DNA of 64,000 nt from NCBI RefSeq assembly GCF_945859705.1, contig NC_079134.1, forward strand, positions 11,945,545-12,009,544. Reading direction: 5' to 3'. Under the pieces are notes generated by a model. It ran no database searches. It saw nothing but the letters and a program-made list of their open reading frames with translations, and was not told the origin of the DNA. The DNA comes from Episyrphus balteatus (taxonomy: Eukaryota > Arthropoda > Insecta > Diptera > Syrphidae). Positions 44,810-56,804 of this stretch are shown in pieces (position 1 is the first letter of the stretch; each line of letters opens with the position of its first letter). Made by a program: the position numbers and the translations under genes.

Positions 44810-47800
44810 ATAATTTAAAAAAAAAAACTATTAAAAGTAATTAAAAATATTAAAAAAAAGAATCGATCAGTGGTTTCAGCAGTTTTTCTTGGTCTTCTTT
44901 TATTTCTTGGTCTTCTTTCGTATTTCTTGGTGGCTGATCCATTTTAAGGCATTTTTGACATGTTCAACTATTGAACTATTACCTATTTTATAGGTGTTTC
45001 CTTTAGCTCGAAGCTTTTTAAAAATTTCTCTGACGGTCCTTTTTTACTTGTTCAATAAATTGAAACAAAAAAAATGCTAAACAAACAAAACAAAAATTAA
45101 TGAGAGTGAAATTGACCTATTCACCTTTTTTTGCACAGCAAAACTAGACTTGGCAACCCTTAATGAAACAAAAACAAAAACTGCTTGATGAACGTGAAGA
45201 AAAAGAACAGTGCGAAATATCAACTGAGTCATTTTGGTGGGACATGTTTCCTTAGTTTCTAAAGAAATCAAAACTTCTGAAATTCAATTTTCCCACCTTT
45301 AATTTTGCATACCGCCACACCGAGGATTAAAACGCTTCAAACATTCGGAGACTATACAGATGGGTTTTTGGGGAATTAATTTTTTTTTTTGGGACCAAAA
45401 AACTGTATCTGTCATATACACAAAACGGTACCCCTAAAGTAATATGATATTTTGGAAAAGTTTTATTTTCTCGAAAACGGTTCGTAAGATTTTTATTAAA
45501 AAAATTAAATGTGTTAATTTTAAAACTAGAAATATCATCTCATGAAATTTTTTTTATTAACGAAATGATTATTATTAACGATCCCTGCTATGGAACCGTT
45601 TTATTTTAATTTCTCAATATCTCCCAAACAACTTATTCAATTCCAACAAAATTTATACAACGTTCAAGTTCTATTTTCTCTATGAATTGAAAGTCTTTTT
45701 ATTCACCTTCCATACCTTACGACTACCTTTCTAACAAATCAAAACTAATAGGTACGTAGGAAATATTTCGCATCTTAAGTTACTGCCCTTATAAAGTATT
45801 ATTCACATATTTTCGTCCTTTTTTGGAAAGGTTCATCATGCTCTCGCTCAATAATTTACAACTTCAAAGTCGTATATGCATTTACTTCCTGGAACTGGAA
45901 GAATATAGTCAGTGTGTGTACATCACCATTCATTGAAAAATTTCAATTTCGTCACGTAGAAATTAAAAAGGACATTTTCTGATATGACCACACGCAATTT
46001 TTCTCAAATATTTCTTCAATTTTTTTTTCTTGTTCCCATTGCGCATTTTAGTTTTTTTTTTTGTTCTTCTCCTTTCATTCTGAAAGAAACATTGCAAAAA
46101 AGAAATATATAACCATATGCGGAATTTTCAAGAAAAATGTCTCCGGACGCGTTTCTTAAATATGTACACATTTCCATTGAACGACAATGCTGACGATGAT
46201 GATGACGATGATCCTTCTTTTTCGTTCATAAAAATTATCTTAGACCATATGCTTCACAATAGTAATATACACAAGCAATAATACCTACTTCGTTTTTTTT
46301 TCGTTCCTTCTTTCCGAAGTCACTGAAATAAAAAAAAGAAGAAACAAGCTTCGATCTCTGTCTTTCTGCCTGTATACCGTCTGGCTTGATATATTTTTAA
46401 ATACTCATTCTGATCTTTACCACTCGGTCTTGGACTTAAATGGTTTACTCCAAAACAACTCTGTTTTTATAAGCACCATAGAGGTGATGGTTTGTTTCAA
46501 GAAACGACGAAGAAGACGAAGAACAAAACCATGAGAATGTGGCATGCTGTCCGGCTGCCATTGACTCTTCCAAGTCTACCTGATGGTCTTACTTCTTATT
46601 CTATACCATCAGGTACGAGTTTGTACCAACAACATCATCAGTGAGAGAGAAGAATACTTGTAGTTCCATTCTTTGGCGAGTTAGTGGATGTGTCTACCAC
46701 CAGTTCCACCATCAGCATTGTCTTATAAATGTGCGATCCCTTTGTAATATGGTTTCACAGAAGCGCCTCAGGCTTCGAGAGTTACTTTATAGTTAGTAGT
46801 GAGTTCTGGTGTTGTGCTGATGTTGCTGCAACAACATGCTTCACATACCTGAAAAAAAGCTGTTGTTGTACCTGCTGCTGTTTCTTCTACTGTTTTTTGT
46901 TTTTATAACTTCTTTTTTTGCTTTTCTTAGTTGTTTTTGTTTCTCCTGTTGGCATGCCACTCTATATATAAAACGAATGATTAAAAACATTAAAAACACA
47001 CATGCCAACAGTTAACAACAATAAGAGAGCAACCATCCAACCAGGTATAAACGCTATAACCAAGCTATACCACCGAACACCGACATTGCACCGCATTTAA
47101 AGGTAGTGTAGAATGGCCAACTCAACCAACAAAAACAACAAACAGAGAACATTAACAATGAAATTGGAAAATGGCCTGGTGTGATGATGAAAACCCATCA
47201 ATCCATGAAGTCTTCATATTTTTTTTCGGAATTCTTTTTATTTTTTCCTTCGATGCTCTTCAAAATGAAAATATGGATTCCACCTGGTGAAACTGTAACA
47301 ATTGGAAAGAAAAATATTTTTAAAGAAACAACCTTTCCCTCTTACTGTTTTTTTTCTTTTTTTTTTTTTAATTCATTTTCCAAACACACCTTGCAATTTT
47401 GTTATTTGTCCTTTTTTTTGCTTCTTGGAGTAAATCCGAAATGGAATTCTTTGAAAAAAATCAAGGCATCAATTTTAGATCCTTTTTTTTTTTGCGAAGG
47501 AGCAACAAATATAACACCAATTGAATTTGTTGCAAGATTTTGTAGCCTTGATATGTTTTTGTGTCGCTGTGCACAGGCAGGTAACAGCAACAGCAGGTGG
47601 TGATACTCAAACAAATCTATTTTTCCTTCAGAAACCCTCTCTGAAGGGTGATAGAAAAAAAAAATTGAAATTTTTTCCATGTTCATTCTCTAATCGATGA
47701 AAGTGCATGAAGATAAGATTGAAAAAAAAGGGATCGAATAGGAAACACCTTAAAAATATATTCGAAAGAGGATGTATCCGTATCTAATGGGAATTTAACG

Positions 47801-48108
47801 AGAATTGCATGTGCACAGGAGGGTTTTTTTTTTGTTATTTCCTTAAAATAAAAAAAAAAAAAAACAATATTATTGTTTGGCAAATATTTTCGGGCGGGAT
47901 GATTAAGATGGATAGATAGAGGAATTAGTGTGGGAAAATTTCTGGAATACCGTTGATGTTTTTTTATGATTCATTGGACTTGGATATGAGAAGGTTTTAA
48001 AAGATTTTGCTAGGTTATATACAAATTTAATACAGTAGCTCTATTGTATAAACCTAATTACGTAAAGAAGGAAGTTTAGGGGATTGAAAATTGAAAAAAA
48101 AAAAAAAA
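44810..48108. other. intronic stretch, mostly unassigned
   Basis: Includes a relative of the TCTG-associated dispersed repeat at about 45388-45500. The block 46480-46800 is less AT-rich, with a short inverted pair TACCTGATGGT / ACCATCAGGTA at 46578-46615. Open frames such as 47181-47603 lack domains. No gene supported. Confidence 0.4.
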
Positions 48109-48155
48109 CAAATGGACCTAGTACGTTTCCTTGCGGCATTCCAGCCAATATCTTT
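48109..48155 (-). pseudogene. tiny non-LTR reverse transcriptase fragment
   Basis: On the minus strand the sequence reads ILAGMPQGNVLGPF, matching the AG-PQGS-LGP box of Jockey/CR1-type reverse transcriptases. It is bounded immediately by a 15-nt A run on the plus strand, and no further RT sequence is visible on either side. Only a scrap. Confidence 0.5.
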
Positions 48156-48159
48156 TATA

Positions 48160-51100
48160 TATATTAATCTATGTTAATAATGTTAATATATCAGAACATA
48201 GTGCATATTTAAAAATGATTACATTTTTGTAAAATTATAACGTACCTTCTTACACAAATGCAACAGATGTCCCTTTTATCATTGAAATTTCAAAAACAAA
48301 TTTATTCTATAATGCAAAACATTTTGATATTCCCAAAACGAGTAAATTGCGACATTAATTTTAAATAATGAATGACCAAATATTACCAATAATAGTACCA
48401 TACTATACTTAATAGGTATATAAATTCAATTCTAAATATATCCTTGCCAAATGTAATAATGTCCTTTGACATTTTTCAAATCCATTAAATTGATTATTTC
48501 ATTCTTTTATTTCTTTACATATACAATCCTTGAAATGTAAAATATTTAATGCAATTTAGATTCAACTTGATAGTAGCGTGTTTTGTTCTTTTATTTGTTT
48601 TTTTTTTTTCTCTTACATTAAAAAAAAATGTATGTAAAGCAAAATGCAGGTCGTACTGTCCGTCAATTTATTGTATTCTTTGTTTTGTATCAAAGAAAAA
48701 AATAAACGTGAGTGGTGTATTAGTGGGATAAGAAAAAATATAAAAGGTGGAAGTTGAAATAAAAATATGTAAAAGAAAAAAATACAAAACAAAAAAAAAA
48801 AAACAAATATTTAAACATCTGTCTTGTATAAAAGTGTTTCCCTTTGTGTTTATTTTTGAATACAAATACAAAAAAAAAACATAATTTTTGTGGAAAATGC
48901 AATGCAGAAGCAGTAAGTTTAGATAGGGATGTTTTATTAGTAGAAAAAAAAGTTACTACTGTAAGTCGCGAGTAACGTTTTTGTAAACATGACCAATAAA
49001 GATGTCACATTCAGATGGTAGTATTTTGATGTAGTATTTGAAGAAAAAAAAAGAATTCCACATTAGAAGTTAAGATACTTACATACATTGTATTTCATCA
49101 AAAATAAACAGTGCTTTTTGGTATGTACGACTCACGTACGTTGTACCTCAACTCTTAAAATTTGTAGGTTGATTCCAGAAGAAAATTATGTACAATGAAC
49201 ATTCTTCATATGTTCCATCATATGTAACTTCTAAACTACTTATCAAAGTTTATAAAATGAGGCATTATTAGTATTATCTTGCTTATACGCTGCTTATGTG
49301 CTGTCGAAATGAACTATTTTTTATTAATTTCTCGGGAACACAGTTCTAGACTTTAGTCTAAATCAATTCTATATTCCATCTGAAAACTAACTAAAAAACT
49401 CCGTAAAAAAACTGTCATAAAAAAATACTACACTATAAAAAGCAATTCGTTAGAAAAACGATTCAATTTTGTTTCTCTTTACTCGTTCTTCAACAACTTT
49501 TTCGCATGGAATTCACAAGAAGGGAAGAGTGAAATTATTGTTTGTAAAATCTTTTCACGTGAAACTCACAATTGAGGCTACGTAAAAATAAGAAGAGCCT
49601 CTGACTTTAAGTTCGTTTAAATTAATAAAGTAAAAAATATTGGAAAAGCTTTTTTGATTAATTTAAAAAAAAAAACTAAAAAAAAATTTAGAAAAGAAAT
49701 CCTTTTTGCTATAGATGCTTAGAACGTTTTGTTTAAGAAATCATACGACTAAAAAAAAATACTTGGAAATCATTTCTTTAAGTTATCCCACCCGTGACAA
49801 AATTACTACTATATTTAAGTGACTACTATTTTTTTTTGCAATTGTCGAAGTATACTTTTTAAAACATCTGTATTTTTAATATTTCTCAAAGTTTAATAAT
49901 TTCTTAGGTTGTTAATCAAGAACTTTATGTAGGTAGTTAGAAAAACACACCCAGATACATAATGTTTATTTGGAAATTAATTACTATAGAAACATGTGCT
50001 GCTACATCGTATACTTTATAAGATAAGATTTCATATCTGGTGTATTTTAATATCACACCCGAAACACAACTCACTTGTTTATTTTCAATTATTTTACTAA
50101 TGAAACAGCATACGTTCTGTGTGTTATTCAAGCTGTGTTCTAAAAATATTGAATAATATTTTGATTTTTTTTTGTCTATTACGTGTCACACCCGTGACTA
50201 AAGAAACACTATTTTGTAAATTTAACATTCGTTTAAAAATACGTTAAACTAGCATTTTCTTTTGTTTCCACTACAGTTCATCAACATATTAATGAAACTA
50301 TTTTAGGGCTTTTATCAAATACAAATTCCTCTGCGAATCTTTTCCTCTTTCGGTGTTTAATTTTCTTGCAATTTATAAAAAATTTCTCCACAAATTTCTA
50401 AGAATTCCCAAAAACATTTCTACAACCTCCATTGGCAAAATAAATACAACACTACAATGTTTCCACTCTAATGATGGCCCGCCGACAACACAACCTCACA
50501 AATCACAATCATTTCATCGCTTACATTAATCCGAATCTCCAATCAAAAGGAATAATTCCATAAAACCAAGGAAAAAGCTCCTTCTCCATCTCTCCTCCGC
50601 TAACTCCTTCATCGAAGTCAAAGAATCCAATTATGTCATTTCCCATTCAATGCAATAAATTTCGACAAACCAAAAAAACTAAAAAAAAAAAACACAAACT
50701 TACACGCTATCATCGAGGCATAATCGGATTAAATCAATTCGCTGTTTTTATTGCGTGCACCGATTCAGCGAGCTCTATTCAAGAAAAATGCAAAGAAATA
50801 TACAAAAAAAAAATCAACAACAAAAAAGATGTACTACTCAATACTAGCACTTAAAGAACTCCATTTCCAGGTCATTCAACACTTTTGTTTTTGTATTTTT
50901 ACCCTAAAAACAACAACAACAACAACACTAAACACTTACCCAGCAACTGCGAAGAAGAATCAGAAAAAAACAGCAAAATTTTATGTTTGAATGTTTCGAT
51001 TTCGGCATTCAAAGCAAAAAAAGGCGCTTCTTTCCTTCTTCCATAAATAAAATCAATCCAATCGATTGAGATTTGTTATACCTTACCTACAATCCCAACA

Positions 51101-51735
51101 TATCTGTGGAAAAAAAAGAAAGATATAAAAAAAAAAACTAAGTATCTATCTAGCTTATCTATCGATCTTTTGCGTGTGCATTCGGCCATTTTTATGTACT
51201 CTGGCTGCTCTCAAAACTAAGGTGTACATTCATTCCTTTTCTCTCTCACTTATAACAAGCTAAATTGGAATAATCCAATATTTACACTCTACAAACGATA
51301 AACCAAAATAAATCTCTCGAGGGCAAACTCCATTAAAAACGCTTAAAAGAAGTACATAAACCAAGTTGGTGCGGAATGCAAGACAAGTATCTATCAAAAT
51401 GCTGCCGCACTGCCATACTGTGATGTTTGCTTTGCTTGCGCTTGCCTGTTTTGTATGCAGCTTCCTTTCTTTCCCCTCTTCTCGTTAAATTGTAAAAAAA
51501 AAAACAATAAAGAAAAAAAAGATAAAAAAATTTGGATAGGAAGGAACAAATATAAAACATTCCATCGAATCGGAACTGATCGCATTTGAAAACGATGCAG
51601 AAGAAGAAAAGAAAATCTAACTAAAGCAGACGAAGATTGTAAGACCGATCCTCAAATTGAAAATTGAACCCAAATAATCACTCATATAGTCGAGGTGGAA
51701 AAAATGGAAATGAGCAGGTTGTTAAACATTGGTTG
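48160..51735. other. intronic stretch, nothing assigned
   Basis: AT-rich. CACCCGTGAC occurs at about 49789 and 50190, and CACACCCGAAAC at about 50054, a weakly repeated motif. The sequence 50380-51250 is relatively T/C-rich and single-copy-looking, with no coding support. Confidence 0.4.
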
Positions 51736-52895
51736 ATTTTAAGATACTCAGCATTCATTAGAGATTTGTATTTAATGGATTTTATTATGTACTTAGTACT
51801 CATTACAGATTTGTATGTAATTTGTATTTACTCTTTACAGATTTGTATGTACTCATTATAGATTAGTACCTTTGCACTCGCGACAGAATTTTATGTACTC
51901 ATTTCACACGATTATGAGCTCATTATAGACGTTTATGTAGGTACTCATTAAAAAAAAGGAATGTACTCATTACAGACTTTTGCTTATTTAATACTTTGAT
52001 GTACTTATGACAGATTTGTATGAACTCATTATACACGTTTATGAACTCATTACACGCGGTTATGTACTAATTAAAAACATTTATGTACTCATTATAGACA
52101 TTTACTTTGATGTAGGTACCTACTCATTACAGATTTGTATGCACTCATTAAACACATTTATGAGCTCATTACAGACGTTTATGTACCTATTCTTTAAACA
52201 AAAGTATATACTCATTACATAATTTTACTCATTATATACTTTGGTGTACTCAGTAACGATTCAAATTTTCTCAGTAGGTACAGACTTGATCATAAAAAAA
52301 CTATACTCATTTCACACGATTATGAGCTCATTATAGACGTTTATGTACTCATTAAAAAAAATGAATGTACTCATTACAGAATTTTCCTTATTTAATACTT
52401 TGATGTACTTATGACAGATTTGTATGAACTCATTATACACGTTTATGAACTCATTACACGCGGTTATGTACTAATTAAAAACATTTATGTACTCATTATA
52501 GACTTGCAGATTTGTATGCACTCATTAAACACATTTATGAGCTCATTACAGACGTTTATGTACCTATTCATTAAACAAAAGTATGTACTCATTACATAAT
52601 TTTACTCATTATATATTTTGATGTACTCAGTAACGATTCAAATTTTCTCAGTAGGTACAGACTTGATCATAAAAAATCTATACTCAGTACAAAAAAAATA
52701 CGTACTCAGTCTGTGATAACTTTATAAAAATATGTTCTGTAGTAAAAAAAATATGTTCTGTAGTAAAATATAAAGCATGTAGTAAGTTCAAAACTATACG
52801 TATTGAATATCTAAAAAGCTGTGATCTGTACATGAAGTCTGTACTCAGTAAATAAAGTCGGTACTCAGTACATAGCATTATATACTCATACAATT
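51736..52895 (+). repeat. minisatellite of TATGTACTCATTA-type units
   Basis: More than 1 kb of degenerate units of about 25-30 bp, each roughly GTACTCATTACAGATTTGTAT, varying as GAACTCATTATACACG, GAGCTCATTACAGACG and so on. Later units shift to GTACTCAGTA. The short open frames in it are repeat artefacts. Confidence 0.9.
51905..52680 (+). repeat. tandem duplication of a 404-408-bp block inside the minisatellite
   Basis: The block starting TCACACGATTATGAGCTCAT at about 51904 recurs at about 52312 with very high identity, ending with ACAGACTTGATCATAAAAAA in both. The second copy lacks about 27 bp around 52109-52135 (TTTACTTTGATGTAGGTACC region). The near-identity points to a recent duplication. 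Confidence 0.9.
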
Positions 52896-52899
52896 TTTT

Positions 52900-54485
52900 T
52901 TTTTTTTCAATGTGTAACCATGAAGTTAGTATGTATTGAATCTATATCTATTTAATAAGGAGTTCAACGTGGCATGCCATAAAATGAGTTCATAATTAAG
53001 ACATTTAAAATAATACAGTACAATCTATTTATAGGTTAGCGTGTTTCAAGTTACTATTTTTGTTCGGTGTGAGTTTCATGCTACGATTGAAAGGCTCTAT
53101 TAAGGATTACTAAACAAAAAAACAACTTGACCTCTTTGACTATTTAAACAAAAAAATTCTTTACGACTGCGCGACTGAGTGTTAGCATTGTTGATCAAGT
53201 GAGCACTTTAAACAAAAAAAAAAATAATAAAAAAAAATCTTCTCTTGCATGACAAACATCTGCTCTTCTGTCTGCTGTCACTCCTCCTTATGCCGTTTGG
53301 TCTTGCTGCTTCACCTCTACCGGCCGTCGAAGATACCTCCTTTCGCCTTCACATTTATATAGGTACTTTTGACATCGTTGTCGTTGTTGTCGTCGTCATC
53401 TTGCACATGCATTAGAACCGCTCTTTTTCGGTTTGGTTTTTTTTCCTTGTTTTTCTTTTTAATTTTTTTTTTTTATTTGAATTTTCTCATCTGCACTCGT
53501 TTAAATGAATTTTTCTCTTGGGTTTTTTGTTGTTGTTGTTTTATTGTGTTGTTATGTGAGAGCTCGTTGCTCTGTTTCGAACACAATGACAGGTGGTCCT
53601 CTACTTCTTTTTGATGGGGCATTTTTGTATGTTGTTTGAACTCAAGATGGTTTATAGGTAGTATACACAACAAGTTTAAAATATATTTATTTTTTTTTAT
53701 ATTTGTATTTGTGTAAAGGTTCGTGTCTATGCACTTTATGCTTATTCATAAAAATTAAATGTTAAATGGTTATAACCTGAAGCAAAGAACGAAAGACGAA
53801 TGAGTTTTTTAATTCAAATTGAATTATACGTACACAACGAGTATTCTGAAGGGGAAAATTAAAACAAAATGTTCGTCGCATGTTTATATTTTTTTTTTAG
53901 AATGCAAAAATTTTAGTGGTTGGAACTAATTTCTTGAAGAGTGTTTTTAAAAAAAAAGAAATTTGAAAAAGGAAAAGTTGTTTGTTATCTTAATTACCGA
54001 AATTAAGGTAAGTTAATTAAAAAAAGAACTAAAATATGGGAACATGATGGCTTTTACTTGGGATCACAAATTGACATTTTAAGTGTTTGAAGTTAAATTT
54101 GTTTATGTAGAACACTTTCCAGTTGTTTTACTGGTATGGTACTTAACATTTATGGAAAAAATCCATTTTCGTGTTGTCTTGTCCATTGCATTTCGATTTA
54201 TTGGCTATATGAGGCGTTGAGAATAATAATGGGTCAAGTCCACTTCTCTATAAGTTGCATGTTTTAGGATCTTAAAAATTGGGGGTTTAGTTTTATATCA
54301 AATAGAACGAAAGAAAGAAATTCTGCAACCTTTTTGAAACTTACCCAAACTTCACAGTAACCTTTTTCATTAAATCAAAATTTGATCGGTTTTGGCTTTT
54401 TCAAAGTTTTATTAATATTAACGTTTGAAAAGTGGAAAACGCTAGAAATGTTGTATCTTCCTTCATTCCGAAGTCCGTTTCACTC
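52900..54485. other. intronic stretch, nothing assigned
   Basis: AT-rich. A segment near 54208-54256 (TATATGAGGCG, AATAATGGGTCAAGTC) has a diverged counterpart near 59308-59355 (TATATGAGGCGG, AATAGTAGGTCAAGTC), so a low-copy dispersed repeat is present. No genes. Confidence 0.4.
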
Positions 54486-54487
54486 AA

Positions 54488-54580
54488 TCACGTCAGGTTT
54501 TCTAGATAACCTCAAAAAGTGTTCACAGTAACCCTGAAACGAATATCTTTTTTGAGGTTATCTCGAAAACCTGGCGTGAT
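54488..54580. repeat. 93-bp foldback
   Basis: ATCACGTCAGGTTTTCTAGATAACCTCAAAAA and its imperfect inverse TTTTTGAGGTTATCTCGAAAACCTGGCGTGAT pair over about 32 bp, with a loop of about 29 nt. Probably a small MITE; the target site is not resolved. Confidence 0.7.
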
Positions 54581-55051
54581 AGAGAAAAATAGACGTCGAA
54601 TTTGGTTTCAGTGACCCGAAAAGCATTCGCAATAAAAACTTATTTAAGGATATTGATCCTCTCAAATTGCGCATTATTATATTCATCGATTGATATTCCG
54701 TTTTAATTCGTTCTTGGGTAAAAAGTTCCGACAAAGTTCATTAGACCTCAATCATAGCCCATCAGACGGCGAAGAATAGCGAAATCTTGGAAGTCGTGGA
54801 ACGAAGCTAGCTTTTATCGAAAACGCAAAATAACATGCGATAAGTGCAAATAGCGAAAACTATGCGAGCATGATCACAAATATTTTCCCCCAAAATTTTA
54901 GTGCACATGCACATACTCCTTCCACACGTGTTTTCAGCTAAATGGATCCACTTCGGATACCGCTAGAACAAATATGAGTTTCTTATATGAAAAAGTTCCA
55001 AGGAAATTGATCAGGCAGTTCGGAGGTGTACCGTGCCCACCCACCCAGGGG

Positions 55052-55147
55052 CCAAATTCCGCAAGAGTGAGTTAATCTGTGTACACGAAAAAAGGTGTAA
55101 ATTGCATTACGAACAAGGCAGAGGAAAACTCACTCTTGCGGAATTGG
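55052..55147. repeat. 96-bp foldback
   Basis: CCAAATTCCGCAAGAGTGAG at the left pairs with CTCACTCTTGCGGAATTGG at the right. It lies about 650 bp upstream of the Star coding exon, in the intron. Probably a MITE, no target duplication identified. Confidence 0.7.
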
Positions 55148-55799
55148 GTTGCAGCTCTTCAGATTCAAATATTAAGATTTGAAAAGAAATAAGAAAAGGT
55201 TTTATACTTTTTTATTAATTCACGTTCCAAAATATAAATTTTACAACGAACACTATGTATTTAATAAGTTCCAACAAATATTAGGCAGGGTTAAATTTTT
55301 AAAAAGTTCACTTGGAGTAATCGAATTATTGACAAAAAAAATCTGTTTTACCAAAGTAAAATGGTCAATAATATTAATTTTTTTATGATCCCTAACATGC
55401 TTATATTTGTTCCCTCACCCTAGGTTACTTGTAGCATGTTCTTTGATTTAAATTCTGTACCAAACGTTCAATTAAAGTTTAACAAATATTAAGGCAATGA
55501 AGTTCTCATCTGCCAATACCATCAAAACTTGTTTAAATTACATTTAGGAAGTGCATCAGATTTAGAATGGAATTCGATTTTGGTTGTCCATAAGATAATG
55601 TTTATTTTTTACTTTGAAGCAATCATTTTTCGCTACGGATTAATATTTTGTTGCATCCACTTTTTCCTTGTGCAATATAGTTTTTTGTAATCGATCTTCA
55701 ACTATCTTTTTTAAATAAAAATCTATGTATGTTATCTTTGCTCCTCTTTTTTAAAGCCCAGTTTATTCATATTTTCTTTCTTTTTTTATTTCATTTCAG
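55148..55799 (+). other. S: 3' end of the presumed Star first intron, with acceptor
   Basis: Ends in a strong pyrimidine tract (TTTTCTTTCTTTTTTTATTT) and TTTCAG at 55794-55799. That acceptor suits splicing from an upstream noncoding exon to the exon carrying the Star start codon. Nothing else is seen here; the open frame at 55179-55388 has no domain. Confidence 0.6.
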
Positions 55800-55990
55800 C
55801 TATGAAAATTCACCGGCACAAATATGCAAAATCGAAATGGATCAGAATATGAAAACGTTACTATTCGAAGAAATCCTTTTAAATAAAGGAAACAATTTAT
55901 TGATAAAATTAACATCAACTCTTTAACAAACTTAAAGTAAAACAAAAAAAATTCTTCAACCAAATATAAAACAACAACAACAAAAACACA
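55800..55990 (+). other. S: Star 5' UTR part of exon 2
   Basis: Between the acceptor at 55799 and the start codon. It ends in an AACAACAACAACAAAAACAC leader followed by AATG, a good insect initiation context (purine or C plus AAA/ACA before ATG). An upstream short frame (from 55729) would end at 55926, before the main start. Confidence 0.6.
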
Positions 55991-56804
55991 ATGACGGCTG
56001 AATATTCAACACATCCTGCATTAGCTTCAAGCATTATCCAAAATAGTCCAACAAATGGCAGTCATAGTCAAAGTGGCACCACTAATAATAATAATAATAT
56101 TAATAATTTAAATAGTAGCAGTAATAGTAATAGTAGTAGCTGTAATAGTAGTAAAAAACATTCAAAAACCTCACATTCTAGTGGTATTGGTGGTGGTGGT
56201 GGTAATTCTTCGTCGTCATCATCACCATCGAATTCACCATCAAAGTCGAAATCGAAACTAAACTCAACATCATCATCGTCGCATCATTCACCAGCAGCAT
56301 TATTATCAACAACATTTACATCACATTCATCAACATTAGCCGCACCATCATTGCCTGATCGAACTGCTGCTGCTGTAACGACGAATCTATTTAGTAGCAG
56401 CAGTGCAACGACAACACCTTCTAGTTCACCCGTGCATCATCTTCATCATAATTGTTCGTGTTCTGCAAATGGTGGCAACGCGACATCAACAACGACAAGC
56501 GGGAACAGTATATCCAGCAGTAATGTTGGAACTTCAAATCATCATGGAACAACAACTTCAGCAACAACAACAAGACTACCGCAGTGCTGTCAGATGACAG
56601 CGGCGGGTGCAGCCGCGGCAGCAGCAGCGGCGGCGGTGGCTGCGTCTGCTGCTGCTGCGGGCAATGTAACCGGATGTAAGAAGTTAACGAAATATGATCC
56701 TCGACTGGGACCATCGCCGTATCGTCAGCTTTTACCGATAGCGTTGTGCATATTGTCTTTCGCGACGGTATTTAGTATATTAATTGTCTATATGGATACG
56801 ACAG
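55991..56804 (+). CDS. S: Star, first coding exon: cytoplasmic N-terminus and transmembrane segment
   Basis: Encodes 271 residues plus one base of the next codon, ending at donor ACAG|GTGAGT (56804/56805, phase 1). Residues 1-228 are low complexity: poly-Asn/Ser (about 31-52), Gly run, long Ser/Thr/His-rich stretches, and poly-Ala (about 204-223). A conserved-looking juxtamembrane segment LTKYDPRLGPSPYRQ (232-246) precedes one hydrophobic span (247-267, LLPIALCILSFATVFSILIV) and MDTT. This fits Star, a type II single-pass ER/Golgi protein that exports the EGFR ligand precursor Spitz for Rhomboid cleavage. Reading through the donor gives only GELKCYFIFFC and a stop, so splicing is expected. 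The luminal domain lies on later exons outside the window. The neighbouring asteroid gene supports the assignment. Confidence 0.88.

Noticed and set aside
47181..47603. 140-codon plus-strand open frame
   Set aside because: Phe-rich, driven by T runs, with no domain and no splice or start support.
52007..52599. Paired similar open frames (TDLYELIIHVYELITRGYVLI)
   Set aside because: Produced by the duplicated minisatellite; no start context or domain.
51736..52895. CRISPR-like spacing of GTACTCATTA repeats
   Set aside because: Units degenerate continuously with no conserved repeat/spacer distinction and no cas genes; a minisatellite.
56403..56714. Additional frames overlapping the Star exon on both strands (Gln-, Pro- and Leu-rich)
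   Set aside because: Shadows of the CAA/CAG/GCN-type codon runs in the Star reading frame.
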